Shown here: positions 33,516-45,191 of the stretch, in pieces
How positions within the stretch are numbered: position 1 is the stretch's first letter
Layout: each line of letters begins with the position of its first letter
From: Ceratotherium simum simum
Taxonomy: Eukaryota; Chordata; Mammalia; Perissodactyla; Rhinocerotidae
NCBI RefSeq assembly: GCF_000283155.1
Contig: NW_004454182.1
Span: forward strand, 8,328,023 to 8,392,022
Direction: 5' to 3'
Length of the DNA: 64,000 nucleotides
Notes under the pieces: model-generated
The model's input: only the letters and a program-made list of their open reading frames with translations
Told to the model about the DNA's origin: nothing
The model's database searches: none
Made by a program: the position numbers and the translations under genes

Positions 33516-33714
33516 ACCACATTTTTTTAATCTGGCATTTCCAGGCAAATTGGTGTTGGTCACCCTTAGACTGCATTGGGTCTGTGAGTGCATATTTAAA
33601 AACAAAACAAAGACTCTTACTTTCAAAGTTCTTTGTCATTATCCTCAAAAGTATTTTCCAGCATCTCAAAATTCGAGAGGCAGGTTAGCATTTGTCAAAA
33701 TAGAGGCAACAAGA

Positions 33715-33895
33715 GGTAGGGGAAAGAGCCTTGGCCAGCATTTGGGGGACAGGATTCTGGTTCCTGCTCTGCCCCATCAGTCATGCCCACTGAAGGCAAG
33801 TCATTGACCTCTTTGAGCCTCAGTCTGCTTAGCTATCAAATGAAGATGTTGAACTACAGGACCTTTAAGATTCCTTCCAGCTATAAAATTATATA
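33715..33895 (+). mobile_element. MIR SINE, plus strand
   Basis: 'ttctggttcctgctctgccc', 'ctttgagcctcagtctgctt' and 'ttccttccagctataaaatt' follow the MIR/MIR3 order. Confidence 0.65.
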
Positions 33896-34194
33896 AGTAT
33901 ATGAGATATAATCATGCAATTGATTATTATTTAGACCTCTTGGGGGCTAGAGGCTGAAGGTGGAAGAAAATTAGAATCTGTCCTTGGTAACCTTTCCGGT
34001 ACATGAGCACTAGGGATGTGGGGGATAGGGTAATTGGTCAAATGGTCCTCCGATCCCATTTTGCAAGCCCGCTTATGAATTATTCATCTCTTACACACAG
34101 GCTAAAAAGAAGAGGGTGGTAATTGCTGGTTTGAGCTCTGAGAGGAGATAAGCCTGGGAAGAAGAATGTTGTTTGCTACACAAGGTACATTAAG

Positions 34195-34335
34195 GGCTTT
34201 TCAGATGGAAAGGGACTTTACAGATTGTCTAGCCTACACCCACTCCACTGCCAGAGAAAGAAACCATCACTCAGATTAACATAAGTGATTGGATCAAGAT
34301 TACACAGCTAGTTAGCTGCAGAGTCAGGACAGTTC
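34195..34335 (-). mobile_element. MIR-like SINE, minus strand
   Basis: 'agattacacagctagttagc' with 'tgcagagtcaggac' is the reversed MIR 5' half; the rest is weak. Confidence 0.5.
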
Positions 34336-34724
34336 ACTGAGAGGAAAGAAACTCATGGTATTTATAACCCAACACATCCAATGGTAGAGTCTGGTTTTCA
34401 CATCAATGTTCACAAAAGTCATATAATACAACATAAAATTGTGATGAATGTTAAAAGTCATTGCTCTGTGCGTGCATTAGTCACAAGCAGACCCCCAGAT
34501 ATTCTCGAGAGAGTGGAGGAAAGAGATGGTGCCCAGGAAAGGAGACAGACAACTCTTAGGAGGCTATTTATTTCTTGGATACAGAGTCTGATCAAGGAAA
34601 AAGGCCCCATCCTCCAGAATCTTGGGCCAAGCAACAAAACATTTCATTTAAAACTTTCCCAATATTCTTCTTGAACACGAAGAATTAATATACCCCTGAA
34701 GTTTCTCCTCAAGTTTTGACATAC
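34336..34724. other. Unassigned intergenic sequence
   Basis: A 97-codon plus frame (34381-34674) has no recognised domain; nothing else is seen. Confidence 0.25.
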
Positions 34725-35178
34725 TGAAAAGAGGTCAACTTTACTAGCCTCATCTCTTTTTACTCTCCTCCTCTCAACTCTCCTCCAATCACACTACGCT
34801 GGTCCCTAAACCTGGCAGTCATCCTCCTGCCTCAGCACCCATGCACAGGCTGCTCCTCTGCTTGGAATGCCCGTCTCCCAGAATCTACCTGACTCACTTC
34901 CCTGTAAAGTTTCCACTCAAATACCTCTTTGCAGGAGGGCTTCCCTGACCTCCTACAATACAGGAGACAGTCCGTTTCCTGGTCCTCTTCATTCTGTTCT
35001 GTTTGTTCCTTAGCTCTCCTCATCTTCCAATGCTCTGTATTGTTTATCTATCTCCACTCTTGTGCGTAAGCTGCAGTAGGGCAAGAGCTTGGATCTGTTT
35101 TGTTCTCTGTGGTGTCCCAGGGCCTAGAACAGTGTCTGACACATAGTAAGTGCTTATGAAATATTTTTTGAGTGTCTG
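34725..35178 (+). mobile_element. L2 LINE 3' part, plus strand
   Basis: 'gctcctctgcttggaatgcc', 'tttgcaggagggcttccctg', 'gtgtcccagggcctagaaca' and 'gtctgacacatagtaagtgc' are a clear L2 3' end in order. Confidence 0.85.
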
Positions 35179-35244
35179 CCTCTGCCTTCAAATTGTAACC
35201 TCTTTCCCAGACCTGCTCAAGTCCCACCCCCCAACTGGAACTGA

Positions 35245-35400
35245 GTCATCTTCACAGCTGAGAGAGGAGATCTCCAACCTCCTCTTTTCCATTGAGGAAA
35301 CTAGAAAGGTTAAGTGAACCATCCAGTCATAGAGTCAGGCCTTGAACTTGGATCTTTTGTTGACTCCCAACCCGGGGCTTTTCCCACAGTGCCCTCTTTC
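35245..35400 (-). mobile_element. MIR SINE, minus strand
   Basis: 'ttccattgaggaaactagaa', 'ccagtcatagagtcaggcct' and 'tgaacttggatcttttgttg' are MIR in reverse. Confidence 0.55.
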
Positions 35401-35477
35401 TCCAGGGACTATCTCCCTTCTCCATCTGGATCTGGCTCTCTCTGCTGGTACATATCACGCCTCCTCACAGCTCATCT

Positions 35478-35665
35478 GAGCAATGCTGAATCCTGGCTCT
35501 GCCACTAGTTAGACACGTGGCCTTGGCCAAGTTATTTAACTTCTCTCCGCCTTGGGCTTCTCATTTCTCAAGGGGAATAATAATATTTGCCTTAGAAGAT
35601 GTTCCTAAGGATTAACCAAGATGGTGAAAGCACAGTGCCTCCCACAGCATGAGCTCAGTGCCCGG
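35478..35665 (+). mobile_element. MIR SINE, plus strand
   Basis: 'gaatcctggctctgccacta', 'ggccaagttatttaacttct' and 'gcacagtgcctcccacagca' follow MIR closely. Confidence 0.8.
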
Positions 35666-36364
35666 TTGTTTTTTCCCTTTCACCGGCCTATGAGGAGAAG
35701 GTCATTTGCTCTACAAAAACATACTGTTTCTCAACGTCTCCTCTGTTGCTTCCATCCCCAGGGCTAAAATCCTAGCAGACACTGAAGAAATTCTTAGGAA
35801 GTGAAAGCAAATGTTAAAGGAGCAGGTGGCGGGGAGAAAGGCCTCTCCCTGTGGAGCCATCTTGCTGTCCGGGCTGGCTTGTAAGTTCTAGCTCCTGGGC
35901 CTGGCACCCCTGTTAAAATTGATGACGAAGCCTCCAGGGGCCAGGTAAGGCAACAGGGGGCATTTTCTGTTCTTCTCAGGGGCCAGTTTGTTGGCAAAAT
36001 GTCTCAGTTTCAAAAGTCATCCTAAAGGGGCAGGAATCACGATTTCCTCAGAGACAATCATGATGAATATTTCCCAAAATCTGCTCTTCAGTATTTAAAA
36101 AAAAACAAGCAGGGGTGCTCTGTGATCCAAACACAGTTCACAAAACACTGGATTTGAGAGTTCTCCAACCGCATTTATGCAGAACTTTTCAGAGCCTTTA
36201 TTATGCTTAAGGGCATTGTGGCTCTCCAAGAGCAATGGAGGTGTACATGCACTAAAACATTTTCCCAATTTACTTGTACCTTTTTTTCCCACATGCAGTT
36301 CTTGCAACTAGTGTTTTCTACAGATCACATTTGGGGGGGAAATTCAGCTGTGGACAAACTTCCT
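35666..36364. other. Unassigned intergenic sequence
   Basis: Nothing recognised. Confidence 0.3.
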
Positions 36365-36505
36365 TACATTGAAGCTAAAAAGCTGAGCCCGGACAGATGA
36401 GATGGCTTAATCGAGATCGGACAACTAGTTAGTGGTAGAACCAGGGCTAGAATGCAGCACCCACGTGTGTTTTCTATGCTGTTTCCTCTACACAGCAATG
36501 AGGTT
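36365..36505 (-). mobile_element. MIR SINE, minus strand
   Basis: 'gatcggacaactagttagtg' and 'gtagaaccagggctagaatg' are the reversed MIR 5' half. Confidence 0.65.
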
Positions 36506-36623
36506 AATGATGGCCTTTGAATCAGACCAGCTTTATGGGGCGATCCAGCTATTTTCATTCAAGGAAATAAACTGGTATGGAGTGTAACCAAAGAGACAGA
36601 CTTTCTAGAGATAAACAATAAAA

Positions 36624-36658
36624 GTGTGCATGTGCGTGTGTGTGTGTGTGTGTGTGTT
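36624..36658. repeat. (TG)n microsatellite
   Basis: About 15 TG units with two CA/CG interruptions. Confidence 0.95.
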
Positions 36659-36835
36659 ATAGGAATAAGAGCATCAGCAATGAATGATGTATTCGCACCC
36701 AACATGGTTGAATAGTCCCAAGAGCCCTGGTAAAAGGGTATCTCTTCCTAGCCCTCCCCTGCCGTCACATGTTCCTGGGAATAGTTCACATAACTGAGCC
36801 TGCATTGGTGGTGGGCAGCACACCCTGACCCACTA

Positions 36836-37301
36836 TGGCAGGCTGAATAATGGCCCTCAAAGATGTTGTAATCCCCAGAACCTGTGAACATTACTTCCTA
36901 TGGCAAAAGGGACTTTGCAGATGTGATTAAGTTAAGGATTTTGAGATGGAGAGATTATCCTGCGTTATCCAGGTGGGCCCTACATGTAATCACAGTGTCC
37001 TTGTGAAGGGAGGCAGAGCGAGATTTGACCACAGAAGAGGAGAAGGCACTGTGATGATGATGACAGAGAAAGGGGCCACACGTCAAGAAATACAAGTGGC
37101 CACTAGAAGCTGAAAAAGGCAAGGAAACAGATTCTCCCCTGGAGCCTCCAGAAGGAACCAGACCTGTCCACAACTTGACATTAGACCGGTGAAACTGATT
37201 TCGGATTTCTGACCTCCAGACCCATAAAAGACAAAATTTGTGTTGTGTTAAGCCACTAAGTTTGTGGTGATTTGTTACAGGAGCAATAGAAAATTAATAC
37301 A
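36836..37301 (+). mobile_element. MLT1-type MaLR solo LTR, plus strand
   Basis: 'TGgcaggctgaataatggcc', 'gggactttgcagatgtgatt', 'gattatcctgcgttatccag' and 'aggagcaatagaaaattaat-ACA' run the full LTR length. It has an A-rich R signal ('ccataaaagac') in place of a clean AATAAA. Confidence 0.85.
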
Positions 37302-38554
37302 TCCAGATTGATGAGAACATCCCAGCTCACTCTGAGAAGGTTGTGCCGCCCAGATGAGGTAAGTGCTGGCAACAGCACACTGGGTAGTGTGATAGGTTCA
37401 GGGGTGCAGCTCAGTGACCCCACACTGCTAGCAGCCACCCAGAGGTCTCCTCCGAGCATTGCCCTCTGACACAGCTTCATGTAGAAAGGGTTGGGCTTTC
37501 CTGTTCAGAGATAGGAACAACTGTGCTTCTTGTGGAGTCATCAACTTGTCCCTGTTGCAAGAAGTATGCAGAGACTGATCTGTGACACCACGCCTTACCT
37601 GTGGCCTTCAATGATGGTTTTCCTTGGCAGCATCACAACTTAGCCATTGAGCAAAATACTCGTCAAGCAAGTTAGCGCTGCCTGGGAACTTGCTTATAAT
37701 ATATTTCAACATTTCCAGGGTGTATTTTCTCCCACGTGTTCTGGAATACTTTTTGACATTGTTATCACTCCAGCATAGCCTGCACTGATGCTTCATAATA
37801 TAACATCTCACCATCAAATCTGAGGCCCAGGAAATTATTTCACCTGAGACCATCAAAACACATCTCGAGTCAGAGTGAATTTCTTATAGGCCAAGGCAGC
37901 TGGAGAGGGTCTCTGGCTTAGCTGCTATTTTGTTCGTTGAAGACAGGATTTGGGGCAACATTTAATTAGGATAATTGGGCAAAAATCCAGCTGTGATACC
38001 ATTGCTGTATGCTGTTCCGTTTTCTTGTGACTTCCCAAAGTGGGTGCTGGAAGGGAGGACGTGGCATCTGGGGTGACCATCTGTGATGCCGCTCGGCAAA
38101 CAAAGAACTGAGGCATAGGCTGAGTTACCCAAGCACCAGACGGGTCAACAATCCTAACCGAACTGGTTTGAAGCAAAGTCTGAAAAGTCACACCAACTCT
38201 CTAGATTTAATCACATCGCCAGAGATGAAACTAGAGTGAATAGATGGGAGGAGCTGTCACAGCAGCAGCTCTCAGGAGACTGTATTCCAGCCTTTTCCCT
38301 GCTTCTCCTTCAGAAAGGACAAATCCACTCAGCTGTACACGCTGTGCAGACACAAGGGGCCCACCTCCTACAGGCCTCCAGCTCTGGGACCAGGTGCCCA
38401 CTTTCAGAATGAGGCTGTTCAGTTACACAATTTAAACCTCTTGACTCAATAGCCCATGACTTGGACTCTGGAGCACTGGAATGCCCTTCCTGTCAAATAG
38501 ACCTGTAGGAGTCTCACATGAAATTCTTATAGTCACCAAAGTGCAATTAATGGA
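37302..38554. other. Unassigned intergenic sequence
   Basis: I see no supported gene. A minus-strand 82-codon frame (37608-37856) of balanced composition has no domain I know. Confidence 0.3.
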
Positions 38555-38785
38555 GGAGATTACAGAGCCGGACTGCCTGGGTCTGAATCTCAGCTCTACC
38601 CTTTACTAGCTATGTGACCATGGCAAGCTACTTAAACATCTCGGCCTCAGTTTCCTCACCCGTGAAAGGAGGATAAAAAACGGCACCCACCTCAAAGGAC
38701 TGTGGTGAACCCTGGATGAGTTAGTACATATCGATGCTCCAACAGCTCCTGGAATCAGCATTCAATAAAGATTGGCTATTACTTT
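38555..38785 (+). mobile_element. MIR SINE, plus strand, near full length
   Basis: 'gccggactgcctgggtctga', 'gctctaccctttactagcta', 'ggcctcagtttcctcacccg' and 'cagcattcaataaagattgg' cover tRNA-like head, core and tail. Confidence 0.9.
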
Positions 38786-38884
38786 ATTATCAAAGATGAG
38801 CAAAGCGGTAACCTTATAAAAGGTCATTCACTGAATGACCAATTTTTAAAATCGATAGTTTCTATAATCTTTAAGTTACGGTCA

Positions 38885-39240
38885 GTATAGGCTACTGCTG
38901 TAATGAACCATCCCCAAGTTTCATTGGTTTAGCAAAATAGAAGCTTATTTCTCGCTCAGGTCAAATCTAAAGCATGTGTCCCTAATCTGCCAGCAGCTCT
39001 CCGCCGAGGGAGCCCCTCCAGGAATCAAGCTTCCTTCCATCTTGTGGCTCCACGTCTTCAACACGTCACTCCAAGCATGCCCTGGGGCCTGTCTCCATTC
39101 GAGCCAGCCAAAGCGGACATGGAAGGAGTGGCAGGGGAAGTTTTATGGGCCAGACCTACAGGTGGCACACATCAAGTGACCACAACCTTTGGCCAGAACC
39201 CAGCCTACGGCCATACCTAACTACAAAGGATACCAGGAAG
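38885..39240 (-). mobile_element. Old interspersed repeat, family not named
   Basis: 'aggctactgctgtaatgaac', 'agaagcttatttctcgctca' and 'agtgaccacaacctttggcc' resemble a recurrent mammalian LTR-like repeat. I cannot name it or define its ends. Confidence 0.35.
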
Positions 39241-39676
39241 TTAACAGCTAGCATTCTCTGCCACCCTTCATCAAAAGATTTATACGAGAGGATTACATTG
39301 CCTTCAAAAACTTTCCCTCCAAATTTGAATTCAGTTTTGGTTTCTGGTTTAGTTTTAATTTCTCCCTAGCCATGGTCCACTCAAAGTTCAGTATATTCCT
39401 GAGTTTTCTGGATTTAGGATATCCTCTGGGGAATGAGAATTCCTTATGTATTTCAAATTACAAGTGTTGACTGTTTCTCAAGTGTCCAAGATTTTATAAA
39501 TGACAGTGGGATATGTGATTGATATGTCTTCCAATGACTTATTTTCAGCTTAAGCCATTGCCTTTTGATATCCTCTGATTCATAGATTTGTTAAAATATT
39601 TCAGCAAATGAATAGTTGGCTTATATTTTATGCAAATATTTTGCACATATATTTATGCTTATATTTTATGCAAAAT
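39241..39676. other. Unassigned, AT-rich
   Basis: Nothing recognised; includes a repeated 'atattttatgcaaa' at about 39626 and 39660. Confidence 0.3.
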
Positions 39677-39690
39677 AAAAAGACTCCCAG

Positions 39691-39923
39691 GGCCAGCCCG
39701 GTGGCGTAGTGGTTAAGCTCGTGTGCTCCGCTATGGGTCGGGGTTCACAGGTTAGCATCCCAGGCGTGGACCTACGCAAACTTATCAAGCCATGCTGTCG
39801 TGGTGTCCCACCTATAAAGTGGAGGGAGATGGGCACAGATGTTAGCCCAGGGCCAATCTTCCTCAGCAAAAAGAGGAGGATTGGCAACAGATATTAGCTT
39901 AGGGCTAATCTTCCTTACCAAAA
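39691..39923 (+). mobile_element. ERE SINE, plus strand
   Basis: It starts 'GGCCAGCCCGGTGGCGTAGT' and ends in an A-run. Perfect 14-bp target duplications aaaaagactcccag lie at 39677-39690 and 39924-39937. Confidence 0.95.
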
Positions 39924-39937
39924 AAAAAGACTCCCAG

Positions 39938-41182
39938 AATCTACAATGTGAAATGCATAAGAAATTGACATTCAACGAGCAGGCTACAAAATGGCTGGTG
40001 TGAAACAACTACTTCTAAACTACAACTAAATTATTAAATTATAACTAAAACTATAAAACAGACTCAAAAGCTGTTGAAACTATCAAGAGCACCACAATTT
40101 ACTGCTGACTTTATAAACTGCAGTTTATTTTGGTTTTGGAATGCTTAAATTTTTTTAAAATGCTAACATTTTGGTTTCTAACAGGGAACAACAGGGATAT
40201 ATAGATTTGGTGGTGGTTTGCAGAGAGATTCAATGCAAACAGGTAAAACAGCTCAAAGTGGTGATTCCCTAAGGAATTACTACAAAAGACTATATGCTTA
40301 GTGCCTCAAATTTAATATATCTATTCCATAATTACAAAAATGTGAATGAAAAATAAAAAGTAAAATGGTAAAATAAGTTTTTAAAAGTTAAAATATGGAT
40401 AGAATAAAAAAACTATATAATATACTAAAATTTGGCTACTAATGGCTAGAAATTACCAATGGTTGTTAAAGTACTTAAGAAATTGGAAAAAGAATCCTAA
40501 AACTGCTATCTGAAAAAAGTCAAAAAAATTGATATTCTAGCAGAAAAGCTTCCATATAAAATCCTGAAATTGGGGTTCCTGGTGATAAAATATGCTTTAT
40601 TGGATCCTAAATATATTTATTCTTAAGAGGACTATATTACTCTCTGGTTGTTAGCTTTCAAGACATTGAACTTTACTTCATTACTGCTAGACACAACTGA
40701 CAAAACTGAAAACCAGTTTACTAAATCTTTCCAGAAAAGTGTTTTCTATTAAAGTCATTCTTATTCAATATGAATGACAAATTTGGTAAATCAGCAAATA
40801 TGGTGCCATCAATGAATTGATCATTAGGCAAGTTTTATTTCCACAAAATCCAATTTTGGCAAATCAGCTTTCATTGAACTTACCTAAAATCAATCAACAT
40901 CTTCTCCATCCTTTCACAAATGAGAGATGCCTGATTATAGTGGAGCATCATTGGCAAAAGACTGATCATTTTTTGTAAGAATTGACCATAATTTACAAAC
41001 CATGCATTTGCTCCCTTTTTGGCCCTGAGCTCTCGTGCATTAATCCCTAATGCCTCCTTCACATGGGAGAGCTGAACTGCGGAAATGTTAACAGGACGCT
41101 GCCATGAACAAGGCCAAAAAGAGCCCCATGTGTCACTCTTATTAGAAGAAGCATGTAGCCTCGGATGTTAGGTTCCTGCCCG
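39938..41182. other. Unassigned AT-rich stretch, possibly a decayed element
   Basis: About 1.2 kb, strongly AT-rich at 40000-40800. A minus-strand 60-codon frame (40880-41062; 'KKGANAWFVNYGQFLQKM', 'LICERMEKMLIDF') reads like real protein but I cannot place it. It may be a transposase or a pseudogene piece. Confidence 0.3.
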
Positions 41183-41323
41183 TGTTAGTTTCCTAGGACT
41201 GCCGTAATGAATTACCGCAAATGGGGTAAGACAACAGAAATTTATTCCCTCCTAGTTCTGGAGGCTAGAAGTCCAAAATCGAGGTGTCAGCAGGGCCATG
41301 CTCCCTCTGTTCTACGCCTTTCT

Positions 41324-41335
41324 TTTTTTACAGTT

Positions 41336-41374
<39 letters not shown>

Positions 41375-41663
41375 TTTGTGAGGAAGATCAGCCCTGAGCT
41401 AACATCCATGCTAATCCTCCTCTTTTTGCTGAGGAAGACCGGCTCTGAGCTAACATCTATTGCCAATCCTCCTCCTCCTTTTTTCTCCCCAAAGCCCCAG
41501 TAGATAGTCGTATGTCATAGTTGCACAGCCTTCTAGTTGCTGTATGTGGGATGCGGCCTCAGCATGGCTGGAGAAGCGGTGCGTCGGTGCGCGCCCAGGA
41601 TCCGGACCCGGGCCGCCAGTAGTGGAGCGCGTGCACTTAACCCCTAAGCCACAGGGCCGGCCC
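41324..41663 (-). mobile_element. ERE SINE, minus strand, hybrid type, with (TTTA)n tail
   Basis: Target duplication ctacgcctttct (41312-41323) and ctatgcctttct (41664-41675). The tail has become a TTTA microsatellite (41335-41378). The body contains both ERE modules and ends at 'aagccacagggccggccc'. Confidence 0.95.
41335..41378. repeat. (TTTA)n microsatellite, about 11 units
   Basis: Uninterrupted ATTT units at the tail end of the ERE SINE. Confidence 0.95.
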
Positions 41664-41934
41664 CTATGCCTTTCTCTTAGCCTCCAGTGTTGCCAGCAGG
41701 TCTTGGTCTTCCTGGCTTGCAGCTGCGTAGCTCCAATCTCAGCCTCTGATGTCACGTGTCATTCTCTCTGTGTCTTCACGTCATCTTCTTACAAGGACAA
41801 CAGTCACATTGGATTAAGGGCCCACCAGTATGACTTCGTCTTATCTAATTTCATGACCCTATTTCCAAATAACATTAGGACTGGGTGTTACAACATATCT
41901 TTTTGGAAGACACAAGTCAAAACTTGCCATAACG

Positions 41935-43084
41935 TTGCCTTTGCCCTCACTTCCCAGACCTTTATGGCTAATGACAGTCACTTTAGGCAATTCTCTCTCA
42001 TATCCCTTGTCATTTCTCTTTTTCTAATTTATTTGAAAAATATCTTTAAATGATGAATTGTACATACCAACATACTTGAATAATACAAAAGTAGTTTTGG
42101 TTGAATTAAGCTTTGTAAAATCTCCTACTGAAAAACCTAGCTAAAATAGAGTATATTATTTCCTCCTTTTCTAGGCCTCTTATTTTTCTGCAATAGCTTC
42201 CCTTGCCTCAGCAACCTCACAGTCACATTTTCTAGAACAATTCCAATTAGTGTAATTTTATTCTTTTTCAATAAAATTGGTATAGAGATCACTTAAATGA
42301 AACATAATTGTAATGTTTCTTGAGGCATATCAAGCAAATAAATACACAAATAAGAAAATATCCTTTGTCAAGCGCCCCAGTTTGGGGATTGGAAAATTTG
42401 TCACTAACTGAGGGAGATAAAAAGCAAGAAGCTGGTGACAATTTGGGCAGGAGGGTGTGTAGGAGGACACTGATCTCCCAAGAGAAGGCCAGGGTGTGAG
42501 GGTGAAAGCAGGAATGGGCTGGAGGAATACCCCACCCACCTTCCTGTGGGTGCCACAACACTGACAGGAAGGACACCAGGATTTCATAATAATTTAGTTC
42601 TTCATGGAAATATGTCCCTCCCCCCTTTTCTTCCCAGGAATTAAATGTCTGAAGAAGGAACTTGAAACCAAGACTAGAAAAGGAAAGAGCACAAGAGTTG
42701 GCATTGGCCAACAAAAGCCCATCAGCTGAGATGAAGCCAGCAAGGACAGCAAAGCCGGGCCAGGAAATGCGCACAGTCCTGGTGCCCGGTTCCTCTTCTG
42801 ACCCATCATGAGAGCTGGGGCCTGGCCAGAGGGTCTGAGTCTATTTTCACAGGACAAGCTAGGCCTCAAGAGGATACAGAATGAAGAAAAATTCAAGTGG
42901 AGAGTTTTCCTTCAACAGGGAGATTGGAGGAAAGAAATCTAAGTGATGGAGAAAGGAGAAGGGAGAGAAAGATCTGTGACATGGGACAGCCTCTCTGGGA
43001 CCCTGACATGGAAGCTGTATCTGCAACAGATCAAGAGAGAACAGCTACTAAGGGCTTTGAGGATCAAGATAATCCCAGCAAAGA
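41935..43084. other. Unassigned intergenic sequence
   Basis: I see no supported gene. A 161-codon minus frame (42289-42774) overlaps two others and has no domain. Confidence 0.3.
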
Positions 43085-44740
43085 TCTCCTGAGCATTAGC
43101 TAGGTACCAGGCACTGCTTTAGAAACTTGGGATATAAATGGGAACAGCTGTGTATCTGCTCGGACGGTGTTTACTGTCAGACTTACAAACAAGCCATGTC
43201 AAGATAATCGCTATTTTGGAGGTATGATCGAAAGGCAGTGAGAGAGGCATGCCAAGCATCTCCTCGGGGCCTCTCAGAAGGCACATCTGAGCTGAGTCCT
43301 TATGGAAGAGAAAGCATTTGCTAGAGGGACAGAGAGAGGAGGGGTGTTCTCAGCAGAGAGCATGACAACCAGGTCAGTGTCGCTGGAGAATAGCTAGTGA
43401 GATTGAGAGCAGCCCAGCAGGGACCTCTAGGAAGGCCCCGGGCACCATGGAAGGACTTTAGTGGGGAGGCAGGGGCAAATTCTGGTGAGGAAAGCAACAT
43501 TATCTGATTTGTGGGACAGAAAGACCTTTCTGGACCTTTTTGGAGGTTGGCATAGAGGGAGAGAGAATGGAGGCCTGAAGGCTTAAAACAAGGCCATTGC
43601 CTCACTGCCTCTGAACCAAGGTTATGGGTGTGGGCCTGGGGGGTGGGGGTTGGTTAGAGGGCAGAGGCGAATGTATTTAAGAAAAGGAACCAACAGTGTT
43701 TGGGAAATGGGGGAAAGAAAGCCCCTGCAACAATGCTCTTATCTCCATGTGGGCAGCTGCACACAGTGTTGCAGTTTACCGAGACGTGAAACGGAGCAGG
43801 GGAATACCGGAGCGTATTTACGCAAGTCGAGGAAGGCCATGGGTCCAGTCCTGAAGTCATGACTGATCTGCCTGAGGACATCCAGGTGGAGTTATGCACC
43901 TGGTGGCCAGGAGAAAGGCCTCCAGAGAAAGAGAGAGAGAGAGATTTCAGCATCATGAGCGTGGAGGTAAGAGCTGAAAACCTGGTTGCGACTGAAATCA
44001 CTCAAGCTGAGTAGGAAGAGTAAGAAAAGCACTAGGTCACGGGAGAAAGAACCTGGGACGCTTCAGACACAGGTAAAAAGAAAAATCAACAGAAGAGATG
44101 GAAAAGGGGCCAGAAACAACAGGAAGACCAGAAAGTGGTGTTGCGCCAACCGAGTGAGTGAGGCGTTTCAAGAAGGAGGCCGTCAGTTGTACCAACTGCC
44201 AAATAAGTCAAATGTCCATGGGGTTTGAGCACAGAGATGGGTCGGGCAGTTTGACTGGTCTGGTGAAGATGGGAGCTGGGTTTCAGCGGGGTTACAAGCG
44301 AAAGGGAAGTGGAGACAGCGAATGGAAGCAGAGCATGGAGCCCACTCGTGCTCTTTGCTTGGCTGAGAAGCAGAGAAAGAAACAGAGCTGGAGAGAAAAG
44401 GAGAGGCAGCAGAAGGAGTTCATTGTTGCTGTTTGTTTCAGGGCATGAAAATTCTGAGTATGTTTATATGCCAGGGAGAAGGAGCTAGTGAATGGAGAGA
44501 GACGGATGATATACAAAAAGAAGGGATGACTAAGGGAGTGAATTCTTAGAGGAAGTTGATGGGATCCAGAACACAGGAGCAGGACAAGAGGCAGAGGAGG
44601 AGAAATTAGCCTCTGACAGAAGGAGGGACTCCATATTAGAGAGGTGGGGAGGAGGAGGTAAGAATGAATATAATGTAGGCGTGTGAGTGGGTTGAGAGCA
44701 GAAGGGTGAGAGAGTTCGTGTCCATAGTAACTGTTTTCTT
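43085..44740 (-). mobile_element. L2 LINE, minus strand, long copy with RT remnant
   Basis: Reversed L2 3' end ('taccaggcactgctttagaa', 'cctctcagaaggcacatctg') continues leftward into the late ORF2 ('ggactttagtggggaggcag') and the RT region. The minus frame 44292-44816 contains 'SLAYKHTQNFHALKQ', which resembles part of the L2 RT. At about 1.65 kb it is the longest L2 in the window, with many stops. Confidence 0.65.
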
Positions 44741-44912
44741 TGTGGACTAAGACACCAAGACGTGTCCAGAGGAAAGGGTGTAAGCTCATGTGGATCGTGT
44801 GTTGAGCAAGTCCCATGAGCTCTGCTTTATCTGTATTCCATGGGTTTCATTATGGCTGTTTTCCAGAAATTTTACAATTTTGATTTCTATACCTTCTTTA
44901 TACCAAGAGTAT

Positions 44913-44921
44913 ATTTATTTA

Positions 44922-44957
<36 letters not shown>

Positions 44958-45181
44958 AAGATTAGCCCTGAGCTAACATCTGTTGCCAATCCTCCTCTTT
45001 TTGCTGAGGAAGACTGGCCCTGGGCTAACATCTGTGCCCATCTTCCTCTGCTTTATATGGGACGCCGCCACAGCATGGCTTGACGAGCGGTGCGTTGGTC
45101 CGCACCCAGGATCCGAACCTGTGAACCCCGGGCCGCCGAAGCAGAGTCCACAAACTTAACAGCTATGCCACCGTGCCTACG
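44913..45181 (-). mobile_element. ERE SINE, minus strand, with (TG)n tail
   Basis: Target duplication ccaagagtat at 44903-44912 and 45182-45191. The tail is a TG run (44926-44954). It ends at a degraded head 'gctatgccaccgtgcctac'. Confidence 0.9.
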
Positions 45182-45191
45182 CCAAGAGTAT

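Larger units (their letters stand above)
41183..41934 (-). mobile_element. MLT1-like solo LTR, minus strand, split by an ERE
   Basis: 'TGttagtttcctaggactgc', 'agttctggaggctagaagtc', then after the ERE 'gtcacattggattaagggcc' and 'atgaccctatttccaaataa' are one reversed MLT1-type LTR. Confidence 0.8.

Noticed and set aside
41544..42053. 169-codon plus frame
   Set aside because: It crosses an ERE and an MLT1-like LTR.
44292..44816. 174-codon minus frame as a novel gene
   Set aside because: Its order and a short motif fit a decayed L2 ORF2.
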